Shown here piece by piece: positions 41,171 through 49,334 of a stretch of 53,303 nt of DNA (position 1 is its first letter; the number at the start of each line of letters is the position of its first letter). The stretch covers positions 1 through 53,303 of the forward strand of contig NZ_JBNATX010000011.1 in the NCBI RefSeq assembly GCF_049701115.1, in the 5' to 3' direction. The position numbers and the translations under genes were made by a program. The stretch comes from Thermoanaerobacter sp049701115. GTDB lineage: Bacteria > Bacillota > Thermoanaerobacteria > Thermoanaerobacterales > Thermoanaerobacteraceae. The notes under the pieces are model-generated. The model was given only the letters and a program-made list of their open reading frames with translations, did not search any database and was not told where the DNA came from.

Positions 41171-42392
41171 CCAGGTAAGATATCTACCAAGAGAAGTGAA
41201 AATTTTTGTGGCAACAGAAGCGCTTTTAGGTATAGGGATGGGAATTTTGGGCTTCGTGCTCAATTTTCATTTTTTAGCATTGAACATTTCACCTGAGGAG
41301 ATTGGTGCTTTAAATTCGGTAGGTACTTTTGTTATGGGGCTTTTTTCACTGCCTGCAGGATTTATGGCAAGGCATTTTGGGAGGAAAAGGGTATTTATAA
41401 CAGGGATTCTACTGATAGGATTGGGCTATTTGATGTTTGGAATTGGGACCACTCTTTATGCCTTTTATCCGGCCCAAGTAATACAGTTTATTGGGATCTC
41501 ACTTTTGGTTTCTACAGAGATACAGCTTCTTTTTTCTTATGCCGGGACAAGTGAAACAGAGACTTTAAGCTACAGTCTTCTCTTTGCAGTTTTTACTCTT
41601 TTTAGCGGGATAGGCACTCTTATGGGAGGATTTATCCCGCAGTTTCTCAAGGATGGTACTACTAAATATCAGTGGTCAATATACATCTCTGCCCTGGCCA
41701 TTTTTTTGTTGGCGATTTTAAGAGGAGTATTCTTGCCCTGCCTTAATAACGATAACAATAGAGTAAAAGTAGAGAAAAAGGGCTTAGTGGAAAGTTTTAA
41801 AGAGCAGTTGAACAGCAAAATAATAACTTTGACGTTGTATCTTTTTTTGATGGGGATAGCATTTTCATTGGTTATACCTTTTCAGAATGTCATAATAAAA
41901 TTTACTACAGGGTGGCACGATGAAGCTGTCTCTTATGTTTTGACTGCCAATGGGATAATTCTGTTCTTTGCTTCAATAATAATGCCTTGGCTTATAAATG
42001 AGGTAGGAATAATTAGGTCTTATTACTACGTGTACGCTATAAACATAGGGATGGCTTTTATTCTTTACTTTAAGATGCTTCCCATTGCTTTTGTGTTAAT
42101 TTTCCTTTTGAGGAGTGGCAGTTTTACACTTTTTCTCAATATGGTGGACAGCCAGACGATGTCGGCTGTAGAGGAAGATAAAAGAGATTTTTTTGGAGGT
42201 GCAAGGACTTTTCTAAGGAGTATAGGAGGTGCTATTGGAAGCTTTATAGCAGGGTACGTAATTCAAAGGGGTAAGAGCACATTTCCTTTTCTTATTACTT
42301 CTCTGATTCTTTTGATAAGTTTTGTGTACTTTGAATTTTTGGTGAAACCCATTTTTGTAAAAGAAATCGAAAAAAAGGGGGAGGGCATGTAG
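41157..42392 (+). CDS. Major facilitator superfamily transporter
   Basis: A 411-residue secondary transporter with about 12 TM helices. The A-like motif between helices 2 and 3 is GFMARHFGRKRVF, and a charged central loop (NNDNNRVKVEKKGLVESFKEQL) separates the two halves. The substrate is unknown. ATG at 41157 has AAAGGAG upstream and overlaps the RAYT gene by 14 bp, so translation may be coupled to it. The stop TAG abuts the stop of the convergent oppF with no base between. Confidence 0.87.
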   Translation: MGLFDQVRYLPREVKIFVATEALLGIGMGILGFVLNFHFLALNISPEEIGALNSVGTFVMGLFSLPAGFMARHFGRKRVFITGILLIGLGYLMFGIGTTLYAFYPAQVIQFIGISLLVSTEIQLLFSYAGTSETETLSYSLLFAVFTLFSGIGTLMGGFIPQFLKDGTTKYQWSIYISALAIFLLAILRGVFLPCLNNDNNRVKVEKKGLVESFKEQLNSKIITLTLYLFLMGIAFSLVIPFQNVIIKFTTGWHDEAVSYVLTANGIILFFASIIMPWLINEVGIIRSYYYVYAINIGMAFILYFKMLPIAFVLIFLLRSGSFTLFLNMVDSQTMSAVEEDKRDFFGGARTFLRSIGGAIGSFIAGYVIQRGKSTFPFLITSLILLISFVYFEFLVKPIFVKEIEKKGEGM

Positions 42393-42425
42393 CTATACTA
42401 AGTGGCAAGCTACATAATGCCCTCC
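42371..42425 (-). terminator. Terminator of the opp operon, shared with the MFS gene end
   Basis: A 15-bp stem with a 3-nt bulge pairs 42380-42394 with 42408-42425. Read on the minus strand it is followed by CCCCTTTTTTT. It is built from the last codons of both convergent genes. On the plus strand there is no T tract. Confidence 0.75.
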
Positions 42426-43358
42426 TCCTACATCTCTTAATTCAGGCACTTGCTCTTTGCATATCTCTTTTGCAAAGGGACATCTTGTGTGGAATTTGCA
42501 GCCTTTTGGCGGATTTGCAGGACTTGGTATATCACCCTCCAGTATTATTCTTTCTCTTTTTAGGTCAGGGTCAGGTATTGGCACTGCAGAGAGAAGTGCC
42601 TGCGTGTAAGGATGCAGTGGATGGTCAAATAACTCGTCTCTTGAAGCCATTTCAACAATGGTTCCGAGGTACATTACTGCTACTCTCGTGCTTATGTGTT
42701 CTACTACGCTCAAATCGTGAGAGATAAAAAGATAAGTAAGACCTTTTTTCTCCTGCAAATCCATCAAAAGGTTAATTATTTGAGCCTGTATAGAAACGTC
42801 CAAAGAAGATACAGGTTCGTCCAAGACTATAAATTCAGGATCTAAAATCAGTGCGCGTGCTATTCCTATTCTCTGTCTCTGACCGCCAGAGAATTCATGA
42901 GGATATCTATCTACGTGGTAAGGTGCCAGACCGCACATTTCTAACGTTTCTATTACTCTATCCCTCAGTTCTTTTTTTGAAATAAGGCCATGGTCTAACA
43001 GGGCTTCTCCTACTGCATCGCCTATTCTGAGTCTGGGGTTTAGAGAACTGAAAGGGTCCTGGAATACCATCTGCATTTTTGGGCGAAGTTTTCTAAGTTC
43101 AGTTTTTTTGAGGCTGTGTACTGGGATTCCTTTAAATAAAACTTCGCCTTCCGTTTTGTCATAAAGCCTTATTATAGTACGACCTACTGTGCTTTTTCCA
43201 CAGCCGGATTCTCCCACAAGACTTAGAGTTTCACCCTTGTTTATAGTGAAACTTACTCCGTCTACGGCTTTTACGTATCCTATTGTGCGTTGTAGAACTC
43301 CTCCTCTTATAGGAAAATACTTTTTCAAATTTTTTACCTCAATCAATGGTTCGCTCAT
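42393..43358 (-). CDS. oppF: Peptide ABC transporter ATP-binding protein OppF
   Basis: The second ATPase of the oligopeptide importer. Walker A is GESGCGKST, the signature is FSGGQRQR, Walker B is FIVLDEPVSSLD. The C-terminal oligo_HPY region has FHTRCPFAKEICKEQVPEL, with cysteines that bind an iron-sulfur cluster in some relatives. I choose ATG 43358 (MSEPLIEVK), which overlaps the oppD stop as ATGA and has GGAGAG upstream, over GTG 43367; this gives 321 residues. It is the last gene of the operon. Confidence 0.92.
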   Translation of the reverse strand: MSEPLIEVKNLKKYFPIRGGVLQRTIGYVKAVDGVSFTINKGETLSLVGESGCGKSTVGRTIIRLYDKTEGEVLFKGIPVHSLKKTELRKLRPKMQMVFQDPFSSLNPRLRIGDAVGEALLDHGLISKKELRDRVIETLEMCGLAPYHVDRYPHEFSGGQRQRIGIARALILDPEFIVLDEPVSSLDVSIQAQIINLLMDLQEKKGLTYLFISHDLSVVEHISTRVAVMYLGTIVEMASRDELFDHPLHPYTQALLSAVPIPDPDLKRERIILEGDIPSPANPPKGCKFHTRCPFAKEICKEQVPELRDVGGGHYVACHLV

Positions 43359-44338
43359 TTTTTCCACTCTCCTTCGTACAGCCAGCAGGCTACTTTATGG
43401 CCATTTTCGTCAGCGACAAGAGGAGGGATCTTTTTGCGGCATACGTCCATAGTGTATTCACATCTGTCGCTGAAATAACAGAAATCCCCAAGTCCTATAG
43501 GGTTAGGTACCTGCCCAGGTATGGTATAAAGTCTTTCTTGTCTTCTTCCAATCACAGGTTTTGCTTTTAAAAGGCCTCTTGTGTATGGGTGTTTGGGGTT
43601 TTTGAAAAGTTCTCTGACTGGAGCTTCTTCTATGACTTTTCCTGCGTACATTACTACAACGTAGTCTGCCATTTCGGCGACAATTCCTAAATCGTGGGTT
43701 ATGAGCATAAGAGCCATTCCCTTTTCTTCTTTTAGTTTTCTCAATAGGTCCAGTATCTGAGCCTGTATGGTAACGTCTAGAGCAGTTGTAGGCTCATCGG
43801 CGATCAAAAGTTTGGGGTCACAGCTTATGGCCATTGCTATCATTATACGCTGTCGCATTCCGCCGCTTAACTCATGAGGATAGCTTGTCATGATCTGTTC
43901 GGCGCGGGGAATACCCACCTGTTTTATGAGTTCTACTGCTTTATTCCACGCTTCTTTCTTGGTCATGTGTTTGTGAAGCATTAAAGGTTCCATCAGCTGG
44001 TCTCCTATTGTGAGAACGGGGTTTAATGAGGTCATTGGCTCCTGGAATATCATTCCTATTTCATTTCCTCGAATTTTTCTCATTTCAGCATCGCTTAATT
44101 TAAGGATATCTCTTCCATCAAATATTATCTCTCCACCTTCAATTCTTCCAGGAGGCGACTGTATAAGCCTCATTAAAGAAAGAGCAGTTACACTTTTCCC
44201 ACATCCTGATTCCCCAACGACGCAGACGGTTTCACCCTCGCGAATTGAAAAACTGACATCATTTACTGCTTTTACAACACCTTCTTCGGTATAAAAGTAA
44301 GTTTTAAGATTGCGAAATTCTACAATATTTTTTGCCAT
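43355..44338 (-). CDS. oppD: Peptide ABC transporter ATP-binding protein OppD
   Basis: The first ATPase of the importer, 327 residues. Walker A is GESGCGKSV, the signature is LSGGMRQRIMIA, Walker B is LLIADEPTTALD, the switch His is in ITHDLG. The C-terminal oligo_HPY domain has CEYTMDVCRKKIPPL. ATG at 44338 is behind TAGGAGGAG. It overlaps oppF by 4 bp and lies 11 bp after oppC. Confidence 0.93.
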   Translation of the reverse strand: MAKNIVEFRNLKTYFYTEEGVVKAVNDVSFSIREGETVCVVGESGCGKSVTALSLMRLIQSPPGRIEGGEIIFDGRDILKLSDAEMRKIRGNEIGMIFQEPMTSLNPVLTIGDQLMEPLMLHKHMTKKEAWNKAVELIKQVGIPRAEQIMTSYPHELSGGMRQRIMIAMAISCDPKLLIADEPTTALDVTIQAQILDLLRKLKEEKGMALMLITHDLGIVAEMADYVVVMYAGKVIEEAPVRELFKNPKHPYTRGLLKAKPVIGRRQERLYTIPGQVPNPIGLGDFCYFSDRCEYTMDVCRKKIPPLVADENGHKVACWLYEGEWKK

Positions 44339-44349
44339 TTCAACTCCTC

Positions 44350-45273
44350 CTAAATCTTTTGTCTTGGGTCAAAAGCGTCCCTTAAGGCATCGCCTATGAA
44401 GTTAATAGCAAGAACGGTAAACATTATAGCGATACCTGGTGGGATCCAGAGCCACGGACGCTTTGCAAAGTCTATCATATTATTAGCAGCAGAAAGCATG
44501 TAACCCCAAGAAGGTGTTGGAGGCACTACGCCTAAACCAAGAAAACTTAAAGTAGACTCTGCAATTATAGAGCTTGCCACTCCTAATGTTCCAGCGACAA
44601 TCACTGTTGGTAGCACGTTGGGGAAAAGATGCTTTATTATCTTTTTGGTGTCTCTCAAACCCAAAACTTCTGTTGCCAGCATGAATTCTTGCTCTTTTAA
44701 ACTTAAAATCTGGCTTCTCACAAGCCTTGCAACACCAACCCATGAGATGATACCTAATATGAACATGACGTAGTATATCCTGTGGGCTGGAGGTATTTTT
44801 AAGTCCGACATTATGGCACCCATCACTATCAATATTGGAAGCCCGGGCATAGCGTATATGATGTCTGCGATTCTCATTATTATGACATCAAGCCATCCCC
44901 CGTAATATCCAGAGATAGACCCCAAAGTTACTCCAATCAACAGGAGTATCAAAGTAGCAGCTATACCTATAGTGAGAGAGATTCTTCCTGCGAGCATAAG
45001 CCTCAAGAGAACATCTCTTCCTAGATTATCTGTTCCAAGCCAGTGTTCTTTGCTGGGAGGCTGATTTGCTTTTGTCACATCGGGTACGTCCTGATGTGGT
45101 GAAAAATAAGGCCCTACAAAAGCGAACAAAAACATAATTGTAAGTATTATCAAACCGAGTATGGCATACTTATTCCTTATAAAACGGTAAAAAGCGTCCT
45201 GCCAGAGGGAAGTACCACCTCTTTTTTTGTTTCTTTTCTTCGTGTAATCTAGAGTCGGAGTAGGTCTTTCCAA
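44350..45273 (-). CDS. oppC: Peptide ABC transporter permease OppC
   Basis: One of two inner permeases. A 35-residue cytoplasmic N-terminus is followed by about six TM helices; the periplasmic-type loop GTDNLGRDVLLRLMLAGR after TM1 and the EAA loop ATEVLGLRDTKKIIKHLFPN are family hallmarks. Length 307. The TTG start at 45273 has AAGGAGGG 7 bp upstream. It lies 13 bp after oppB. Confidence 0.93.
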   Translation of the reverse strand: MERPTPTLDYTKKRNKKRGGTSLWQDAFYRFIRNKYAILGLIILTIMFLFAFVGPYFSPHQDVPDVTKANQPPSKEHWLGTDNLGRDVLLRLMLAGRISLTIGIAATLILLLIGVTLGSISGYYGGWLDVIIMRIADIIYAMPGLPILIVMGAIMSDLKIPPAHRIYYVMFILGIISWVGVARLVRSQILSLKEQEFMLATEVLGLRDTKKIIKHLFPNVLPTVIVAGTLGVASSIIAESTLSFLGLGVVPPTPSWGYMLSAANNMIDFAKRPWLWIPPGIAIMFTVLAINFIGDALRDAFDPRQKI

Positions 45274-45286
45274 ATCATATCCCTCC

Positions 45287-46252
45287 TTATTTAAGCCTTA
45301 CCCTAGGATCGGCTATTCCGTATAATACGTCTGCCAGTATATTTGCAAGAATTGTGAGTACGGTTATTAACATGGTGTATCCCAAAAAGAGAGGATAATC
45401 CCTTACGTAAATTGCCTGTAGGACTACCTTACCGATTCCGGGCCAATTATATATTCTTTCTGTTATCATTGCTCCTGCAAAGAGGCTTGGTATTTCAAGT
45501 GTGAAAAGAGTTATCAAAGGCAAAAGAGCATTTCTTAAAGCGTGTTTGAAGATAACAGTTCTTTCCCTTAATCCTTTCGCTCTTGCTGTCCTTATATAAT
45601 CCTGCTTTATAACTTCCAGCATATTGGATCTAAAGTAGCGGCTTAAACCTCCCACGCTTATTAAGGTTAGAGTTGCAACAGGGAGTACCATATGCCTTGC
45701 AACATCTACTATATGAGCCCAACCGGTATAGTTAGAACCGGTAGTTATCATGCCCCCCACGGGAAACCATCTTAAATCGACGGCGAAGTACTTTAAAAGC
45801 AATAATCCAAAGAAGAAAGAAGGCAGTGAATATAGTAAAAAGATTAAAATGGTGGCCACTGTGTCAAAGAAAGAGTACTGTCGGACTGCCGAGTATATGC
45901 CTATTATTGAGGCGATCAGCCATTCAAAGAACATTATGGCAACTCCTAAAAGAAAAGAGTTCCATATGAAGTCGTTTATCACACTTATGACAGGCTTTTT
46001 GAACATTAAAGAGTCTCCCATTTCGCCTCTTAGCATGTTTCCAGCCCATCTTAAGTATCTTTCTGGCAAAGGCTTGTCAAGGCCATATAATGACCTTAAC
46101 TGTTCCATCCTTTCAGGAGTCATTTTAGGGTTTTCAAACTGTCGTGTAACATAATCTCCGGGAGCGAGAGCAAAAATTAAAAATATTATTATGGATGCAC
46201 CTATTAGTGTTGGAATACTTTGCAAAAGCCTTCTTATTATAAACTGTGTCAT
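45287..46252 (-). CDS. oppB: Peptide ABC transporter permease OppB
   Basis: The partner permease of OppC, about six TM helices. It starts with the usual QFIIRRLLQSIPTLIGAS, and has the EAA loop RTARAKGLRERTVIFKHALRNALLP. ATG at 46252 follows GGAGGGGA and gives 321 residues; the ATG at 46291 is in frame but lies in the intercistronic hairpin. It is separated from oppA by about 60 bp containing that hairpin. Confidence 0.93.
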   Translation of the reverse strand: MTQFIIRRLLQSIPTLIGASIIIFLIFALAPGDYVTRQFENPKMTPERMEQLRSLYGLDKPLPERYLRWAGNMLRGEMGDSLMFKKPVISVINDFIWNSFLLGVAIMFFEWLIASIIGIYSAVRQYSFFDTVATILIFLLYSLPSFFFGLLLLKYFAVDLRWFPVGGMITTGSNYTGWAHIVDVARHMVLPVATLTLISVGGLSRYFRSNMLEVIKQDYIRTARAKGLRERTVIFKHALRNALLPLITLFTLEIPSLFAGAMITERIYNWPGIGKVVLQAIYVRDYPLFLGYTMLITVLTILANILADVLYGIADPRVRLK

Positions 46253-46274
46253 CAAATCCCCTCCTAAATGCATT

Positions 46275-46304
46275 GGAAAAGCCCGGCCCAAAGTCCGGGC
46301 TTTT
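46275..46304 (-). terminator. Intercistronic hairpin between oppA and oppB
   Basis: AAAAGCCCGG (46277-46286) and CCGGGCTTTT (46295-46304) form a 10-bp stem. Read on the minus strand it is followed by only TTTTCC, so it probably stops part of the transcripts and protects the oppA message, giving more binding protein than permease. Confidence 0.65.
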
Positions 46305-46314
46305 CTTCCCTAAT

Positions 46315-48069
46315 TTAATACTGAAGAATTTCTGCTTGATAGAGCGAGTAGGTGAAGTCTCTAAAGGATGAAATCTGGAATCCTACTACTCTCATGTTCT
46401 TGGCATTGAGGTCATGTCTCTGGTACATGAAGATGTAAGGTAAATCTTCGTTGAGCACTTTGTAAAGCTCATGATAGAGCTCTTTGCGCTTATTCATATC
46501 TAATTCTTCACGAGCTTTTACGAGAAGCTCATCAACTTTTGGATTGGAGTAACCATTTCTGTTCTGTGAACCTTTGGAGTGGAATATATTGTATGGGTCT
46601 GGTTCAGCACCTAAACCCCAAGCCATGAAGTACATGTCAAAAGTCTTTTCTTTGGCTTTCTTAATTTTATCAACTATTAAGTTAAACTCCATGGGTTCTG
46701 CTATAAACTCAATACCTAATTGTTTGTAGTTTTCAACAGCAATTGGCACTAAAGCGTCGTTAACAGGGTTTGGTGTTGATTGCAGGAAGTGAATTGTGAA
46801 CTTTTCACCATTCTTATAGCGATACCCATCAGGTCCTAACTTCCACCCTGCCTCTTCAAGGAGCTGTTTTGCCTTTTCTGGGTCGTAGTTATATGGATTT
46901 ATTTCATTTTCAGGTGGATATGCCCAGGACACTTTTGATTGAGGAACGTTTCTCACTTCTGCCAATCCCTGGTATACTGCATCAACTATAGCTTTTCTGT
47001 TAAGACCGTATGTCAGAGCCTGGCGCACTCTTACATCCTGGAATTTTGGCTGATAGAAGTTAAAAGCGATATAGCCATATCCGTTTGTGGGCAACAGTGC
47101 ATAGTCCACAAATCCAAGGCTTTCAAGGAGCTCTACATTGTCCTTTTTAGCTGTGATGTTAGAAGTTTCATAGTCTGTTTCTCCTGCCTGTAACATCTGA
47201 ACTGCTGTTTCGTCTGTAGTTGTCTTGAAGATGAGGTTCATTATTTTAGGTTTACCTTTCCAGTAGTGCTCATTTGCTACTAAGCGCACTTCCTGACCAG
47301 GTACGAATTTATCAAATACATATGGTCCCGAACCAAGTGGATTTTGCATTAAAGCTTTTACGCCCTCAAGATTTCCCTTCTTAAAGTCTTTTCCGTAGTA
47401 ATGCTTTGGAATAACGGTTATAGCTAAGTCTGGCAAACTGGTTCCCATGAGTTTTTCCAATTGAATTTGTATTGTGTAGTCATCTAAGACCTTTATACCT
47501 TCAATTTTGTCTGCATTTCCTTGATTATACTCCTTAAATCCTACTATGCCTGCGGTAGAAAGGTCATATGGACCATCATAGGTTGGATCTGCTACTACAT
47601 AATATGAGAATTCTACATCATGAGCAGTTAAAGGTGTACCATCGCTGAATTGTACCCCTTTTCTTAAGTGGAACGTTACAGTGTTATTGTCCTTGTCTAA
47701 ATCCCACTTCTCTGCTAAGCCAGGTATATATGTTCCGTCAAAGTTTACTTCTATTAAGCTGTCAAATATAGCGCTTAAGACGTAAGCATCATAGGCTGTC
47801 TCATAAAAGAGTGGGTTAAATGTTCCTGCTGGCTCATGCAGACCTATTATGAGAGTATCCACACGAGTTTTTGAAGCTTCTGGTATTTTTGAAGGGTCTT
47901 TTGCTTTTGTCCAGTTGTCGCTGTCCTGGACAGAAGCTGTTGGAGTCGTTTGTTCTTGCTTGGGTTGTTCGGATGGTTGTGTCTCCTGTGGTTTGCTGCA
48001 AGCAGATAGGACAACTGATAGGGCGAAGACGAGCACCACTAAAAGAGGAAGCCACTTCTTTCTTAGCAT
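46315..48069 (-). CDS. oppA: Oligopeptide-binding lipoprotein OppA (SBP_bac_5)
   Basis: The extracellular peptide receptor of the importer. The signal peptide ends with lipobox VLSAC. The mature protein has the family 5 pattern YVLSAIFDSLIEVNFDGTYIPGLAEKW, FHLRKGVQFSDGTPLTAHDVEFSY and DVRVRQALTYGLNRKAIV. ATG at 48069 is preferred over TTG 48075 because AAGGGGGA lies 10 bp from the ATG and only about 4 from the TTG; this gives 584 residues. It is first in the operon with a strong promoter. Peptide preference cannot be read. Confidence 0.93.
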   Translation of the reverse strand: MLRKKWLPLLVVLVFALSVVLSACSKPQETQPSEQPKQEQTTPTASVQDSDNWTKAKDPSKIPEASKTRVDTLIIGLHEPAGTFNPLFYETAYDAYVLSAIFDSLIEVNFDGTYIPGLAEKWDLDKDNNTVTFHLRKGVQFSDGTPLTAHDVEFSYYVVADPTYDGPYDLSTAGIVGFKEYNQGNADKIEGIKVLDDYTIQIQLEKLMGTSLPDLAITVIPKHYYGKDFKKGNLEGVKALMQNPLGSGPYVFDKFVPGQEVRLVANEHYWKGKPKIMNLIFKTTTDETAVQMLQAGETDYETSNITAKKDNVELLESLGFVDYALLPTNGYGYIAFNFYQPKFQDVRVRQALTYGLNRKAIVDAVYQGLAEVRNVPQSKVSWAYPPENEINPYNYDPEKAKQLLEEAGWKLGPDGYRYKNGEKFTIHFLQSTPNPVNDALVPIAVENYKQLGIEFIAEPMEFNLIVDKIKKAKEKTFDMYFMAWGLGAEPDPYNIFHSKGSQNRNGYSNPKVDELLVKAREELDMNKRKELYHELYKVLNEDLPYIFMYQRHDLNAKNMRVVGFQISSFRDFTYSLYQAEILQY

Positions 48070-48123
48070 CTTCAAAAATCCCCCTTACCTTTAATTTTGT
48101 TTTTAATCTGTAGACGATTACTA

Positions 48124-48152
48124 TTATAGCATATTTAATATTGGTTGGCAAT
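48124..48152 (-). promoter_or_regulatory. Sigma-A promoter of the opp operon
   Basis: On the minus strand: TTGCCA (48152-48147), 17 bp, TATAAT (48129-48124) preceded by TGC (extended -10). It is 55 bp before the oppA start. Confidence 0.75.
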
Positions 48153-48555
48153 ACAGCTGCTAAAAATGTAAAAGTTTTGTGAAAAAATTTATTTTTTTGG
48201 AATGCGATTTGAAAAATGTTAAAAAATTATGAACAAATTTATCAACTTTTAAATTAGCTATTTAAATTTTATGTTTCTCCTTGCAAGTTTAGTATTAATT
48301 ATTATAATTTTTTACAAAAAATCGATAAAACTTCAAAATAAATTGTAATAAAGACAAAGAAATTAAATTTATATATATCAAAAAGTGTGAAAATGGTTTT
48401 CAAAAATGATATAATTTAAAAATAATAAACTTATTTAACAAGGTATTAAAAATGCGAACATAAATTTTGAAACTGAATTTTCCAAGGGTTATTGAATTAA
48501 TGGATTTTATTGAGTAATATAGTACTATAAAGGAACAAAAAGGATGGTGAGAGGC
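48153..48555. other. AT-rich spacer between divergent transcription units
   Basis: About 400 bp of very AT-rich DNA with no ORF of note. It holds TGA plus TATAAT at 48410-48415 and TTGAAT (48492-48497) / TAATAT (48515-48520) with a 17-bp spacer, both pointing right. Runs of A and T suggest bent DNA. I found no repeat or structured RNA in it. Confidence 0.5.
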
Positions 48556-48930
48556 ATGGGAGAGAATTTTATCCCGGAAATTACTTCGCCTTTGAGACAG
48601 AAAATGGTTTTGGTGCCTGAGATAATACATCAAAAGGCTTCTGGTATAAAGGTGTATGGGAAGCTAATAAAATCTTTGGTTTTTACTACAGATGTGGCTT
48701 TGATTAAGAACACTAATGCTAATGCTGTTTTGGCTGTATATCCTTTTACACCACAACCTGTAATTACTCATGCTCTCATAATGGCAGCTGACATACCTGT
48801 TTTCTGCGGTGTAGGGGAAGGGCTTACACAGGGGAAAAGAGTTATAAATCTGGCTCTTGATGCTGAATTCTCCGGTGCCATGGGTGTTGTTGTAAATGCT
48901 CCGACGGCGAATGATATAATAAAAAGATGA
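48556..48930 (+). CDS. Frameshifted TIM-barrel-like 'hydrolase' family protein, 5' part
   Basis: The N-terminal part (124 codons) of a protein that in other Clostridia is, from memory of the family, one chain of about 225 residues with IKSLVFTTDVALI, AVYPFTPQP, HALIMAADIPVFCGVG and GAMGVVVNAPT. Its true activity is unknown to me; the label hydrolase is only a database habit. The frame stops at TGA 48928 in a run of A. ATG 48556 has GGTGAGAGG upstream. The second part begins at an overlapping ATG in the -1 frame. Confidence 0.75.
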   Translation: MGENFIPEITSPLRQKMVLVPEIIHQKASGIKVYGKLIKSLVFTTDVALIKNTNANAVLAVYPFTPQPVITHALIMAADIPVFCGVGEGLTQGKRVINLALDAEFSGAMGVVVNAPTANDIIKR

Positions 48931-49229
48931 GAGCTACCATCGATATACCGATAGTTGTCACTATAGTGTCTGAGAAGGAGGACATAAAGGGGAGAATAGA
49001 GGCGGGTGCTACAATTCTTAATGTGTCGGGGGCTCAAAAGACTCCTGATATAGTGAAAAAGATAAAAGACATAGATCCTGATATACCGATTATAGCAACT
49101 GGTGGTCCTACTGAAGAGACAATTTTGAAGACCATAGAAGCAGGTGCCAATGCAATAACTTATACACCTCCAACAAATGCAGAGATTTTCTCGGAAATAA
49201 TGGAAAAGTATAGGAAAGAAAGAGAGTGA
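48927..49229 (+). CDS. Frameshifted TIM-barrel-like 'hydrolase' family protein, 3' part
   Basis: The C-terminal half (100 residues) with IPIVVTIVSEKEDIKGRIEAGATILNVSG, then PIIATGGPTEETILKTIEAGANAITYTPP, a phosphate-binding barrel pattern (GG, GAN). It continues the 5' part without missing residues if one A is added to the A5 run at 48921-48925. The ATGA overlap could also permit restart by the terminating ribosome, which would give two separate chains. Confidence 0.75.
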   Translation: MRATIDIPIVVTIVSEKEDIKGRIEAGATILNVSGAQKTPDIVKKIKDIDPDIPIIATGGPTEETILKTIEAGANAITYTPPTNAEIFSEIMEKYRKERE

Positions 49230-49241
49230 ATTTACATTGAT

Positions 49242-49267
49242 AGGGCTTTTGCCCTTTTCTTTTTTAT
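49242..49267 (+). terminator. Intrinsic terminator after the split gene
   Basis: AGGGC (49242-49246), loop TTTT, GCCCT (49251-49255), then TTTCTTTTTTAT. Confidence 0.75.
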
Positions 49268-49272
49268 AAATT

Positions 49273-49300
49273 TTGTTCTCAAAAAAAGTTGTGATATAAT
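49273..49300 (+). promoter_or_regulatory. Promoter of the aldo/keto reductase
   Basis: TTGTTC (49273-49278), 16 bp, TATAAT (49295-49300) preceded by TGA (extended -10). Confidence 0.6.
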
Positions 49301-49334
49301 TACTTTACAACTTTAAAGGAAAGGGGAGAGGATT

